64,000 nt of DNA from NCBI GenBank assembly GCA_033182465.1, contig CP137318.1, positions 620,001-684,000 of the forward strand, given 5' to 3'. Shown here piece after piece: positions 1 to 11,943 of the stretch. Position 1 is the first letter of the stretch. Each line of letters begins with the position of its first letter. The translations under genes and the position numbers were made by a program. The DNA is from Sanghuangporus weigelae. Its lineage: Eukaryota > Basidiomycota > Agaricomycetes > Hymenochaetales > Hymenochaetaceae. The notes below the pieces were generated by a model, which saw nothing but the letters and a program-made list of their open reading frames with translations, made no database searches and was not told where the DNA came from.

Positions 1-1172
1 CGTAATATGATTGTGTAGATCTACGCGGATTGGTGGTATGCCTGGAGCTTCATGTATTTCATGAATATGCATCGGGATATCCTGATAGTTCTCAAGAAGA
101 GCTTAAAATGGGTACCGGTACTTGGTTGGGTATGCTCATAATAGAATTACTGAGACGCTTGACTGACTGCGATCATGATAGGGCATGCAAGTCTTCCGAT
201 TCATCTTCCTTGCTCGATCGTGGGCACACGATAAACATGTTTTAGTTTCGCATCTTGCGAAACTCGGACGGAAAGCTCATCTTGAAGACACACCACTCAC
301 ATTCCTCATCTACCCTGAAGGCACCGTGATATCGAACGAAACGCGACCCATAAGCAAGAAGTATGCCGATAAGCTAGGAATTGCACGTACATTCTAAGCG
401 TCCTCTGTGAAACTGTATCTGACTTGAATATTCCGTTTGTAGCTCGACATGCGATATACGTTACTTCCGCGATCGACTGGATTGCATTATTCACTACGTG
501 CATTAGCCCCTCGTATACCAGACTTGAAGCTTCTTGACATGACTGTAGCTTACCCAGGTAAGCACATACAAGCCTGACTACATCTATTTTGTGCTTATTG
601 GACATGCGTGATGGTAATTGAAAACAGGCATCCCAGCCGGGGGAGACGGACAATTGTACTATACAATACGCTCAATCTTCATGGATCGTATAGCTCCTCC
701 GACTGTTCACATTCACCTTCGCCTCATCGATGTAGCTTCTATGGTTCCTGTCGGCGATCTCACTGGGGCGAACCCCGCCGTGACTCCTCCCTCTGTATCC
801 GCATCTGCGAAGCCTCCGGTTTACCCTACAAACCAGAAAGATGTAGCTATGAATGGACACCCAACTCCAGCAGAGTCCACGATAGAAGTCGACCCACCAG
901 AGAACGAACGGATCGCTTTCGATGAGTGGTTACGCGCGCTTTGGCGGTTGAAAGACGAGAAACTTGAGGAGTATCATCTCTCAGATAGCTTCTCTGAGAA
1001 AAAAGTGGACAACGGCGCTGTACAGGATGATAGTCGGAAGCGATTTAACTCGAGTGTTCCGGCAATTGAAATACCACTGAGGCTGAAGAAGCCCCGTGAT
1101 GCGCTCGATGCGTTCTGCTTCTTTGGACCGGCGGCGCTTGGATGGGCATGGCAGAAAGTCAAGGCTACATGA
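1..1172 (+). CDS. Lysophospholipid (1-acylglycerol-3-phosphate type) acyltransferase, 5' end missing
   Basis: This is the 3' part of a membrane-bound PlsC-family acyltransferase that would transfer an acyl chain to a lysophospholipid, probably in the ER. The first visible exon opens at about base 18 with IYADWWYAW, which supplies the Asp of the NHx4D catalytic block; the His lies outside the window. The second block, FLIYPEGT, is at about 301-327 and LLPRSTGL follows near 460. Exons seem to be about 18-129, 182-382, 443-558 and 632-1172. The intron at 383-442 fits only if its donor is GC rather than GT, because the next exon (LDMRYTLLPRS) needs phase 0. The C-terminal part carries a soluble FDEWLRALW segment and a hydrophobic end, as in AGPAT3/4/5 and LCLAT1 relatives. 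The substrate cannot be told from sequence. Confidence 0.85.
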
Positions 1173-1852
1173 CAATCTACCCTTTCTGCCCTTCTTTTCT
1201 TAATTGATGATTTTAACGATGCAATAGACTGTGCGACCTCGAAGACGGATGGATTCCTACATTCTTGTATCCCACTTCACCATTCACCTATGGACTTGCA
1301 CAACACATGGCCCAGTCATCCTTGCTTAGGAAGCATTGTATATGTAGTGATACTTGTCTTATCTAACTGTTGTTTTTCTTTTCCTTTCGTGCCTGACACT
1401 CATCCGCTACACGGTGCCTCGGCATATGTATCATCTTGATATGTAATGCCAATGTTCAATGTTGAATTTTCGGATTTGATTGATGGCGTGTGTTACCGCT
1501 ATTTGCTTTTTCTTTCCTGAGTTCAGATTTCAGAATTTTTACAAGAATCTTTCCCCCAGCTCCCAAACTTGTAAATTGCGTCTCCCAATTCGATAAATTT
1601 GGACGGGGACTGGAGGCCCTGCTGAGCAAGGAAGACGTTATTAAGTTCGAGAACATGGTCAATATACGGATATAGTAGTGCGTTCATATCGGATGCGTCT
1701 AGAAGATGTAAAGACCACTCATAGGTAACCAAAAGAAGGGGCAGAAGTTTAATCCAAGGAAGGTTTTCAGTTTCTGTTCCATCCCTATCTACTTCCTCCG
1801 TCATATTGTGATTCGCCAGCAGAGCAAGCAGGGTGAACGTCGGGCTGGTAGA
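1173..1852. other. Intergenic, no supported gene
   Basis: This stretch separates the acyltransferase stop from the TIM8 stop on the opposite strand, so it should hold two converging 3' UTRs. A 93-codon reading frame on the minus strand (1523-1804) has no recognisable family feature and I do not call it. Confidence 0.5.
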
Positions 1853-2281
1853 TCATTGAGCTGCAGCCGCAAAAGACTCGCGTTGTCGTTCGAGAGACTT
1901 GACGAGGAAGATACTCGTGTCGAGGAATCGCTCGACGCAGTTTGCGAGGCAGGTCTCCTCACTTCGGGAGAAGCGTGTTGAGGGCGTGCCGGTTATGCAC
2001 CTGGAGTAGGTCGGGTGCAATGATTGTGAAGAAGAAGAAAAAGGAAGACAGTCAGTTGAGGTAAGGCTTATCGTAATTCCGTTTTCGAGAAACGTACTTG
2101 TCCCAGCAGGTTGAGGTGAAGTTGTGCACGGCTGCCTGGACGCGTGCGCCGGCTTGTTCTTTCTCAATGAACGCAGCGATTTCTTTCTAGATAACGAGTA
2201 GGATTTGTATGTCAGATAGCATACTTTTAGCCTAGAGATGTTCTTAAAGCTTACTTGGGTAGCGTCGTCGAATTTGTCCAT
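1853..2281 (-). CDS. TIM8: Mitochondrial intermembrane-space chaperone Tim8
   Basis: This is a small Tim protein of about 85 residues that works with Tim13 as a chaperone for hydrophobic precursors crossing the mitochondrial intermembrane space. It is spliced from three exons: 2281-2255 (MDKFDDATQ), about 2191-2102 (KEIAAFIEKEQ to STCWDK) and about 2010-1853. The twin CX3C signature is complete: CWDKC spans the second intron, and CLANC lies in the last exon. The N-terminal start is chosen at 2281 because it gives the usual short helix before the first CX3C and a GTAAGC donor follows directly. The TIM8 assignment rather than TIM13 or TIM10 rests on the helix lengths and the SRSEETCLANCVERFLD segment. 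It lies head to head with the hydrolase gene. Confidence 0.88.
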   Translation of the reverse strand: MDKFDDATQVSFKNISRLKVCYLTYKSYSLSRKKSLRSLRKNKPAHASRQPCTTSPQPAGTSTFLENGITISLTSTDCLPFSSSSQSLHPTYSRCITGTPSTRFSRSEETCLANCVERFLDTSIFLVKSLERQRESFAAAAQ

Positions 2282-2724
2282 CGCGGTCGAATGAAAAGTC
2301 AAGTTTGAGAAAACGAGAAGTGATCGACGTTTCAGAATCATTGTGAGAGAATATTTCCAGAATTGGTGCTTTGCATATCAGAACAATTACGTCCGGTTCC
2401 TACCTTCAAGTCTGCCCTCCTCGCCGCACTCATCTTCCACCGTCCACTCCAGCGAGAGGAGGCCAACTCGTCGTCACCATCGACGGCCCTAGTCCCGCCC
2501 ATACGCTCGTTGTTCTGTTATTTTTATTGTTTTTACTCTCTTTATCACCGCTCTAGCATAACACTTATCAGCGTTCCTAATTCAACGGAGACAGATCACT
2601 GGGAAGTGGAAGGAATTCCGCCGCCGCCGCCGCCCTTCGCGCCTCCCACGTTTTTTTAGCTCTTTGTTTCCTCTAATAACGGCGCACAATACACATATAG
2701 TCAATTCAGTTCTCCTCGCTCGCG
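2282..2724. promoter_or_regulatory. Divergent promoter region of TIM8 and the hydrolase gene
   Basis: These 443 bases separate two divergent start codons. The half next to the plus-strand gene is rich in T/C tracts, as is common in fungal promoters. A run of GCC repeats sits near 2620. No specific factor site is claimed. Confidence 0.5.
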
Positions 2725-5700
2725 ATGAGTACGCAGACGCTCAGGATGTCCGCTTCTCATGGGAGCATGCGGCCTTCTTCCTCGTCGGCTGCCGTTGGTG
2801 GCTCCAACCCGCCACGGGACCACCGCAGAGAACGCAGAAAACCGGCCATCGCGACTAGCACTTCGCCATCCTCGTTTGGCGGTATTGTAAGTAGTACGAG
2901 TGTGTCGACGTTTCAGCGAGCAAGATCACCTTCACCGACGAGCCTTACACGGCTGGAAGAGAATTATCTTGCTGTAAAACGGCGCACTCATCGTCGGAGC
3001 TATTTCGACCATTATCCTGAGCGCAGCGCACGCAGGCGGGAGAAGGAAAGAGAAGAAGAAGTGGAGGATGGAAGGAGTGAAGGAATGGAATTACAACCCC
3101 CGTTGCTTATGGGGTCTGTTGGCGTGGCTACGGCCGATCGCGACGAAGAAGAGGACGAGGATGATACATTCGAGACCTTTGGACGCACGACGATACGCAA
3201 GAGCTTAAGCGTAGGTGGAGGTGAAGTTTATTCGAGTTCATTGGCAGGATTGAGCCGAAAAGGCAAGGAACGGAATGAACTCTCTTCCAGCGAGATTTTC
3301 GATCGAGATCAGATTCGAGAAGGAGGTGGTGTTGCATTCCCGACCATCGGTGATGCCCAGCGACAACCATACGCGCGTGAAGACGCTTCTTCATTACACC
3401 CCCAGTCATCCAAGTCCTCAACCAGCACCACTCACCCTCGCAATTTTATCACTCCAAAAGCGGTGGTGGTCCCATACGGTGCTTACCGCGACGACGTACC
3501 CACGCTTCGTTATTCTTATTCAACGTATTCAAGCTCCCAGACACAAGGTGAGACGCTGACGCCGCCGCAAACTCCAGTGGAACCGGGTGTGCGAGGACCG
3601 ATTCACGTCGTAGTTGCTGCCCCCGTTCCTGGTGTTGAAGCAATGGATGCTCTTGTGGATGGGATGGACGGTTCCGATGAAGACGAACTTTTTAAGCGTT
3701 TGCAGTCCTCTACGAGCAAGCGATCTGTGCCAGGTCACCATCCTTTGTATGCGCCACCCTTGCCGCAGTCACCTCCTGGTATCGTTCTAGGACGCGGTTA
3801 TCCAGTACGGAAGGGGTCATTGAGTTCAGAAAGCGATGATGACGAAGAACTACGGGTCCGTTCGACTACCTTTGGAGGAAAGGAGCGCTCGAGCGCCAAA
3901 AGACGGCACGAAGGGGGACGAACCGCATCCTCAAGTACCATTCTAGCTGACATGTCCGATCATGGCCACCCGCGTCCGTCCACTGCGTCCACCTTGACTC
4001 AAGAAGAACACGAACGGGTGCCGCCTCCTTCTATCGATGAAATCATCCGCAAGCACACTGCTGTTCCTCCTCACTTGCCTTCGTACATCGCAAAAAAGCA
4101 GCTGAATAGTCAATCCCAATCGCCCCCTACCACGGGGACGAAGTCTCCCATTCCAAGCAACGTTGGACATTTCAGACGACAGGAGCCATCTTTGTCGGAC
4201 TCTGAGCCCGAACCGCTCACTCCGTCGGAAGAGGCTGCGTTAGTTGCGCGATCCTCGATCGACAGTGTAACGGCTGAAGTCCAGCAGTCGCTACGTCTGC
4301 ATAAACCCCAAGAACAATCTGCAGCTAGCTCTGCTGCAACGTCCAATACATCGATGTCGCAGGAGGATACACCCAGCAACAACAAGCGATACAGCTATTA
4401 TAGCTCTAAGACTTCCCGTTCCGCGGGAGGGTGCGACCAGTCCATTCGATCTGGGTCTGCTTCTGCTTCAACTTCGAATGGTGCCGGCGTCAATTCGGGT
4501 TCACCTGCCCTCATGTCCGATCCAGAACTTCCTCTAGATTTGCTTGCTTTACAGCAGAGCAACGGGAAACGAGCAAAGCAGGACAGCCAGAAGGAGGCAA
4601 TTGCGACGTATTTGCGCTCTGCACGTATGACGACGCTCCTGAAGCTGACGCGGCGCCCTCATGCGTCGACAAACCGACCACTTACTGTCAGCCTTTCTGA
4701 CCTTGGTTCGGCGACTGGCTTTCCGCTTGTTGTATTCCTTGGTCTTGGATGTGTACGATACGTGATGGGCTTGTATGATGAGATGGCCGAATGCTTGGGA
4801 TTGAGGCTTATTACTATCGACCGGTCAGTTTGAATCCTTTGTGTATCATTCCCATTCTCTTTTCCTCTTTCTGACCTTTCACTTGGGATTCTAAGGTGGG
4901 GCCTGGGTCGAACAGATGTTCCGCCTACATCCGCTAGTCGTGGAGTGCCCGAATGGACGACTGTAGTCGAGGAAGTGCTTGATCGTCTTAACATCGACAA
5001 GTGTGCCTTAATGGCACATTCGGCTGGAGCACCTTATGCTTTGTCCTTTGCGAGCAGGAATCCTCAACGGATCGTTGGCGACATTTGTCTTCTTGCGCCT
5101 TGGGTTGGTGGAGGTGCTGGAGGTTCGTGCTTTGCTCACGTACGACTTGAAAGGATAAACACTTATTTATGCACTGCAGGTGGTTACCGGTGGCTGAGAT
5201 ATATTCCCAATGGTCTTCTAAAGACGGCGCAGGCTGCAGAATGGAAAATTCAGGCATGGATGATTGGCAAGCCTCCCAAGATCACGTATGAGGGTATAGG
5301 CTATAACGTCAATACACCTGTCTCGTCAGCAACGTACAATATCAATTCTTCAGGACATTTCGTGCGCGCCCGGGACCAGAATCCATCATTTGATGAGGAA
5401 GAGGAGTATGACGAAACACCAGATTTCTCATCGCGAGCGAGCATCAAGCGCGGGAAGAGCAGTGCATCTGTGAAGTCGTCTCCTTACGCCGTTGGCGTGT
5501 CCGCCTCTACCAAGTCACGGCCGAGTATCTCGAGTGGGAATACGTTCAGCGATTACGATGACCTTGCGGATTTCAATGGATGTTTCGATAGTCAATTAAC
5601 TTTTGAGCGAAGACGGACGAGAGCGGCCTCAACAGACGGTCATACCTCGTGTAATGATCAAGATTCTGGGTCGGTGACCAAAAAGAGATCGTCGAAGGGC

Positions 5701-6714
5701 TTCTTGCGTATTTGGAAGGGTCTTCCACACAATAACCCAGGACCTGTCCCGCCTCTTCCGGACATCGATAAAACGCTTAACCAGCAGCAGTCACCGCAGA
5801 CTCCCCAACCGAAGAGGAAGCTGAAGTCACTTAAGTCGATCAGCTCGATAAAGAGTCGATCTTCGACGACAACGAATGTTCCGGCACGTCCTCGCACAGC
5901 GGAGAAGAGCCCTGTTCTGCCTGAGCAGGACTTTGAGACATCACTTCAGTTTGCGGTGGACGAGTTTGGTCTGAAGGATACTTCCAATACTGATTTGACT
6001 TCAGGACAGCCTGACCGACCGCGTCTTGGTCTTGATACGAAGGTAGCTCTTCCGCGTGTGTCGGCGTATTCTGCTGATTCGGTCGATTCGAAGAACGGGT
6101 TAGCACCAGCTCCTTCGATGATGAATCGACTCCCTTATGGACCAAGAGCTGGTGGACGACGCTCAATCTCTTTCACATCGACGACATCCGCTCCACAATC
6201 CCTTTTCGGTCGATCACCACTTCCGCAAATGCCGCGTACACTTGGGAGGAGCGGCACAGCATCGTCCCCACGGAAGGAAATCGGCGAGTCTTTCCAAGTG
6301 GCGATGGGTAACGCCCTCATCGCGGCTTCTCATGCCGAGAGCGCACGAGGGACACATCCCGATCTTCTGCAAATCCTCAATCATGAACAACGACCATGGG
6401 GCTTTTCGTATGCTCGTTATCCGCATCGCGTACGCGTATGGTATGGGGATAAGGATGAGCGAATCGCAGCTGACGCGGTGAAGTGGATGGAAGGCGCCAT
6501 GGGTCGGAACCGCTGCCGCGTGACTGTGGTGAAGGGCGCGGACCATGGGCTGATGTATCGCACGAATGTGGTTGTAGATGTTCTGGAGAACGTGCGCGAG
6601 GCATGGGCGGCAAGTATGCATGGATCATCACGAAAGAGGGAATATTCCTCTCGCTCGGAGCCTATCACGCCGAGTGGGCTCGAGCTTGGATCGGATCCGT
6701 TCAAGTTTTTCTGA
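2725..6714 (+). CDS. Long disordered protein with a C-terminal alpha/beta-hydrolase fold
   Basis: A protein of about 1290-1305 residues. The first about 650 residues are Ser/Pro/Thr-rich low-complexity sequence with acidic patches. The hydrolase part starts near 4675 (PLTVSLSDLG, then FLGLGCVRYVMG). An intron at 4824-4895 joins ITIDR to WGLGRTD. The nucleophile elbow is AHSAGAPYALSFA at about 5010, followed by ICLLAPWVGG. After a lid-like segment (GYRWLRYIP) the fold is split by about 300 disordered residues (about 5330-6260) before it resumes with RYPHRVRVWYGDKDERI and KGADHGLMYR. Ser, Asp (GDKDE) and His (ADHGL) make a plausible catalytic triad. An optional 57-base intron at 5123-5179 has GT/AG ends, no stop and a length divisible by three, so it may be retained or spliced. 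The substrate is unknown. Confidence 0.85.
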
Positions 6715-7905
6715 GTGATGATCATCTCAGTTGTATGATGAATATTGAAAAGGCCTTCGACTAAAGGGCCCAGATTCGGGTCGGATTGCCTCTCGTTTCC
6801 CCCTCTCTTATTCCTGGACTTTCTCTCCTTCTCCCCTTCCTGTCATTTATATCCCTACCCTGTCTTTTACTTTACCTTGTCACCGTCTCTCTTTCCGGAT
6901 CATCTAAGATTGTACTTCATATAGTTATTCGTTCTCTTCTTTTCTTGCCATTCGAGATTCGTGATACCCACCTCAATTGATCTTTATTGCCTTTCTGTCA
7001 CATTATTCATTATCATTACCACAAAATTACCTCGGACGGCATTCTTCGTAGAATCAGGTTTTCTCCCCGCTTCTTTCGTTGTACATACGACCCTCATTCA
7101 GCTTCTTCGTGAATAACTCGGTGTAGAATTTTCTCTTCTCGTCTCATTTTCATTGTAGTTCCAGAATTCCTTTCTTTCCTCTGTTCCTTCTCTTTCTCTT
7201 ATAAGATGGTTCAAAAGTCCTCTTGCGGATTTCTTTTCTGTTCTTTGTTGAAATTATTATTACTATATTGCGAGGAATGAATCACACTTTTGCCAACCTC
7301 TTCAAGGTCGCATCAATGGTTAGTTGGGCGTCCCAGGTGCTCTTGGTCGAAGACGATTTAGCAGAATAAGACAAGATGAGGGAAGCCATGAATATGGAAG
7401 CGAACTATCCGTACGAGTTTTATGTTTGAATACCGCGCATCGGAGGGTAGTAAGCAGCTGATGAACATTATATAGACAGATGGACTGTTGTAAGGATACA
7501 GAACTAGTAACGTGAATCAAAGTTCAATGGAATCTATATTCACGTGGAGGATTCCGTCCAAGACTCCAAGCACCTTTCACCAAGAAACCATCGTCGCTCC
7601 CGTCTCTTTCTCCGGAGAATATCCCGATGCGCCGCAGGAACGTATTGCTTCAGCAATCCATCCAGTTCCTTGAGCATTTTCCGTGGATGGTGGACTCACT
7701 TAAATTGAAGTCAACATTTAAACAACAAGCGCTGGAGAATATTATTATTACTGTGACGAATAAATTAAACTTCTTATTTTCAGTCGAGTGCGTCAAGAAT
7801 GATGCGAAACATCAGCAAGAACAGCAGAACAAGAAACTTAGATGACCGTTATGTGGATGGAATGTGGTGATAGACATCACCATCTGTCGACGGGAACAGG
7901 ATATA
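6715..7905. other. Intergenic region, T/C-rich
   Basis: This holds the 3' UTR of the hydrolase gene (T/C-rich 6780-7200) and, toward 7906, the old 3' flank of the minus-strand IES1-like gene. Small reading frames here (for example 7627-7845) show no family features. Confidence 0.5.
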
Positions 7906-7926
7906 CAGTCACCTGACAAAAGTTTT
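7906..7926 (+). repeat. Left terminal inverted repeat of the MITE
   Basis: It begins CAGTCACCTGACAAAAG and continues with TTTT. It is preceded by the target dinucleotide TA at 7904-7905. Confidence 0.9.
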
Positions 7927-8618
7927 TTACATGTTTTTTTGCAAATTTCTCCATCAATTTACATTTTCTCCTTCTGAAAAAAAAAATCAGCTGCATTCCA
8001 TCATAAGAAACAAGTAACCTGGAAATTACAAGTAAAAATACGCAAAAATGAACTCAAAACGCAATTTCAGGGGTGTCAAATTATATAGGGGAAACAACTG
8101 ACTCTCGAAGACTCCCATCTACATAAAAATGTTCCTACACAAGCTATTGGCACAAAACTTTGCTGACATGCTGTACTGATAGTAATGCATGCCGCGTGAA
8201 TTTACTGGATTTTTTGAACCAGTGGGGAAGAGACCAGAGGCCAACGAAGTTTGCGTGAGGTCAAATCCAGGCAGGCAAAACAAAAAGGAAAATCAGCAAA
8301 ACTGACCCCGCCAAGTGCAGCCCAGTGTCCTCCGTTCATCGGAAAAATCTGAAAAATTCATATGTCATTCCTGCACATGAGAAATGCTCAAGAACGGAAT
8401 TTCATGTTGTTTCGATGTGTTATTGTGTCCATGGAGGTCGAATAATACTGGAAAAATGGATCAATTTGGTGCATATAGTCACTTTGGCCCATTTCCATTC
8501 TGAGCTCAGTCTCCAAGCTTTCGTCGTCAAAATTTGCGGAGACATTGGCCTTTATTAGAAAATGATCGTAATTTTTTTTTGGACCCAGCGGAGCTCAATT
8601 TGGCAAGAAAACTGAAAA

Positions 8619-10781
8619 TTACTCGAAAAATTGTCCGAAAACAGGGCCGACAAAACTTTTGTCAGGTGACTGTACAGAGGGAGGAACTGGACCGTGGTTC
8701 TGTTCTATCTCGATCCCATGCATCGACTCTGGCATGTCAAGGTTTGGATCAGGAAGGAACTCAGGCTCGGGTTCAGGAGATGTGGATCTAGGTCGGAGAC
8801 GTTTGAGTATTTGCAGACGACGAGCTGGGTTTAACAATTGTAAGTAAAAAAATAGACGTAAAGTTCGTTAGAGTGATGAAGCAAAGGACGCACTGAGGTC
8901 TAACCGGACGTGTTCATCGCCGACTTCATCCGAGTCATAGAGAGGGTCTCTTGAACTGATACGGTGCCATGCCTCTATAAAAGGGCCATCACATGGAAAT
9001 GAGTATGTGAGCTACATGTAAGTGATGTCGGCTCGAAGACCTACGCTGAAACATTGTCCGCTCAGGCGAGTGGACGAACTCATACGGTTCTGTCCGCATC
9101 CCTCGTCTCGACTTCCGCCCACGGGCTACATGCTCTACAGGCACGGCACGCTGCTCCTGATGATGGTGATTGTATGACGCGGGTGGGCCGAGCGGGAGTA
9201 CACCCTCAGGCTGGAGCTGCAACGAAGACGTACGAGAGAGGCCATGTGCATTTTCCGGTGCCTCGTATCTGAATTTTGCGTATCCATCTGTGCGCCATTA
9301 CATAAGAAGACACGTCCCGTTTACAGACAATAAAAGAAACGGGAAATTCACCTCTGATAGATATATCTTGGGTTTTGCGCGCCGCTTTTCCTTTTGGTCT
9401 AATAGGCTTTCCTGGTATTGATAATGAAGCTGATGGTGCAGGTGTTCCACTATTATCACGTTGCCCCGCGGCGCCCTCATCGCGCGACGCCGGAGCAGCG
9501 TCCTGCTTCTCTTTATCAGCAATAAGGAACTGCTTTCTTTGTTCAGACATTCGCCGGCCGTCCTCGATCTCTTCTTGCGTGTCGATGTTTTCGTGCTCCA
9601 GTTCACTGGGGTCGACGCGGTGCATGCGTGGTGCGGCGTTTGAGTTCGCCTTCGATACTGAGTCCGAGGAATCCTCGAAGGGGTTCGGTTGGTCTGTCGA
9701 CTCGAGGTAGTGATAGACTAGCCAGAGAAATGCGCGTCCTCTTTCGGCGGACGGGACGGGAACGGGCTGGAAGAGGTCGGTGAACTCTAGCTTGGAGTCG
9801 TCGGCAAAGTGGAGGTTGCCAATGTTCTAGACAATGCGTCAGTAAGAATATCACAAGTGCCAACGACACAAAGGTGTATGCACCGTTGAACTCTGTGTGA
9901 GGACAAAGACCAGGTTGACGACGCTTGTGGTCGGGATGAGACCCGTTTCCTAGCATTCAATGAAGATTCGGTTAGCAGAACCGCAGAAGATAATCTCAAT
10001 TGATTAAGAGGAGTATAATTAGCCACATACTCTTTGGGCGAGGATAGCGAATGGAGAGTTTGGGACGTGTCTTGACTCGCTGGGGAGGATGACGGATTTG
10101 AGCGCGTTCCTGATACGAGGGGCGTCCGTCAGGTTGCCGTCAGATCGCTGAAGAGATGGCACTGGGTGGTAAGTCCTCAAAGCCGTGCGCGTCTCCGGGA
10201 AGACTGCGGAGGGGATCAGCGCATAGCCAATTTGGTGTCAACCAGACAGAGAGCGGGTCGTCAGCGCGGACATCAGGAGGTCATGGTTACCAGAACGCAG
10301 ACCGGAACGAAGGAAGACGGAGAGGCAAGAGTTCATCAGCGAGAAGCTTCGAAACGGGGCTCTGCTGTGCACCCAAAAACTCAAAAACTCACACGCCATC
10401 GAGGTATTTACTCTCCCGACGTTTGCCAGAAGCGAGAGCATGGCAAAGTCCGTGGCGAACACGTCCGATTCGCCAGCCTTGTCGCGTACGGATCGTGCGG
10501 TCTTGGGAGCATGCAAAATGGCGGAGACATAAAGGTCACGGAAGGTAACCTGTTTGCCCAGCGGGTTGCTGAACGGGTCTGTGAAGACCTCATTAGTGTC
10601 GCTGAAGATGTAGGAGAGGACGTCGTATTGGAGGTCCTGACGCGTCAGAGGCTCAGCATCCTGTCGTTTGAGCGCGCCCTTGCGAGCAGTGCCCGGTGCC
10701 AGCTTCCCTGGCGCAGTTCTTTTATAATGTCAGAAAGGCTGTATTACTGAAAATATGTGCAGCTTACTCCTTTGCAGACAT
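8619..10781 (-). CDS. IES1-like INO80 complex subunit, diverged copy with MITE-derived tail
   Basis: It resembles Ies1 (Ino eighty subunit 1), a fungal subunit of the INO80 chromatin remodeller. The start at 10781 gives MSAKE, spliced to TAPGKLAPG. Family blocks then follow in order: LTRQDIQYDVLSYIFSD, QVTFRDLYVSAI, LLANVGRVNTSMA (to about 10400), LRTYHPVPSLQRSDGNL and DAPRIRNALKS (about 10200-10080), VFVLTQ, then RGRAFLWLVYHYLES (near 9720). An acidic and His-rich C-terminal part includes PLYDSDEVGDEHVRLDL near 8900. A predicted intron at 8825-8893 leads to a tail with SPEPEPEF that runs into the MITE, whose right end supplies about 16 codons and the stop at 8619. Without that splice the protein would stop at 8868. 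It is more diverged than the second copy at 33.9-35.7 kb. The family call is good; the 3' end is tentative. Confidence 0.72.
8652..8672 (-). repeat. Right terminal inverted repeat of the MITE
   Basis: It ends CTTTTGTCAGGTGACTG, the exact reverse complement of the left end over 21 bases. It is followed by TA at 8673-8674. Confidence 0.9.
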
Positions 10782-11943
10782 TGGGGGTATTGGGGAACAA
10801 TGAAAGAGGCGGGCCAAGTGTGCCTTTTCCTTCCTTTGAAGTGATGACGGTCGAGTCGGAGGTTGTGACTGCACATCTTATCTTCCTACCATCATCATCT
10901 TCCTAAGTATAATACATCGCTGTTTTCGAGCATTGCGTTGCGCTTCTCTTATACACACGCTTTTCATAAGTCTACTCAGATTCCTTTACTTACTCAATAT
11001 AGGGAACGTGCTTGTGCATCGATTCAAAAATATGGTCGAATCGCCAATCGTCCAAGTCTGTCCACGATCCGAGGCAGCGGTTGGGCAACAAATTGCTGAA
11101 ATCTCAAAAATAAGACTTTGATGTCCATTGCTTCGAAGATAATATCGCCCAATGCCATCAGTTCAAGATGTGCTGACTAGTGACAGACTCCATCGTACGT
11201 ACGACCTTCTCTACTCTCAATCTTCATTCGACGCGTTGGCTCATCTAACATGGTGCTATGCATCCGTATTCTGGATGAGCTGCGCGATGGCCATGAGCTT
11301 CTCATTATCCGACCAGTGTTTGGTACAACCATCCAATCCAACAGTTGCTGGTCCAAGAATAGCATCCAACCAGGTCCTGTTATCTCTCGGTCCCGTTCTA
11401 CTTTAGCTCACTCTCCATTTGCTGCGTTGCACAAAATCATCCGACATCACCGTGCATCCCTTTCTGGTCATCCTTACCTTCTAAGGGAGACACGTCTGGA
11501 TCAATCACGACGCGGCTTTGTGCGACTTTGCTACCATCAGTCTCGCGCATCGCCTGTCTGTCCAACTTTCCTGTCTGGGCTTGTCTGTCTCTAGGCTGTC
11601 TCGGTGGTGTGAACTCGGCTCCTTGGCTGACCGCTAAATGCCTCGCTATGAATCCGCCTCCGCGCCCATATCTTTTTCTTTCCGACTCGGCTAATGATGT
11701 CTGACAGGCTGATCTCACCTTCAAACGCGTGTTCTCAAGATTCTCATGAATACATCTGCCATCACACCTGCTCAAGCCGCAAATAGATCGCCTCTTAAGC
11801 CTTGACAGTGGGAAGAAGGGCTGTCTATGCAGGTTGTGCTCCCTTTATTACTTCGCGCCTCCGCCCTTGGGTTGCAGGGCAGCCCGAGTCCTTTCTTCGA
11901 TTTCATTTCTTCACTTTTTTCTTTCTTTTTCTTTTGAATTATT
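10782..11943. promoter_or_regulatory. Long divergent intergenic region
   Basis: About 1.16 kb lie between the IES1-like start and the start of the membrane-protein gene on the other strand. Reading frames are short and show no family signal. It ends in a T/C-rich tract (11890-11940) just before the plus-strand start, typical of a fungal core promoter or 5' UTR. Confidence 0.45.

Larger units (their letters stand above)
7906..8672. mobile_element. Tc1/mariner-type MITE (non-autonomous, 767 bp)
   Basis: The two ends are perfect inverted repeats of 21 bases that begin CAGTCACCTGACAAAAG. The element is flanked on both sides by TA, the target duplication made by Tc1/mariner transposases, and the CAGT ends also fit that superfamily. 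The interior is A/T-rich and holds only reading frames of less than 80 codons, none resembling a DDE transposase, so it must have moved in trans. The perfect terminal match suggests a fairly recent insertion. It lies at the 3' end of the minus-strand IES1-like gene. Confidence 0.88.

Noticed and set aside
1523-1804. 93-codon minus-strand frame next to TIM8
   Set aside because: No family features, no conserved wording and it lies between converging genes.
9054-9710. Overlapping plus-strand frames over the IES1-like gene
   Set aside because: They are antisense shadows of the minus-strand exons with conserved Ies1 blocks.
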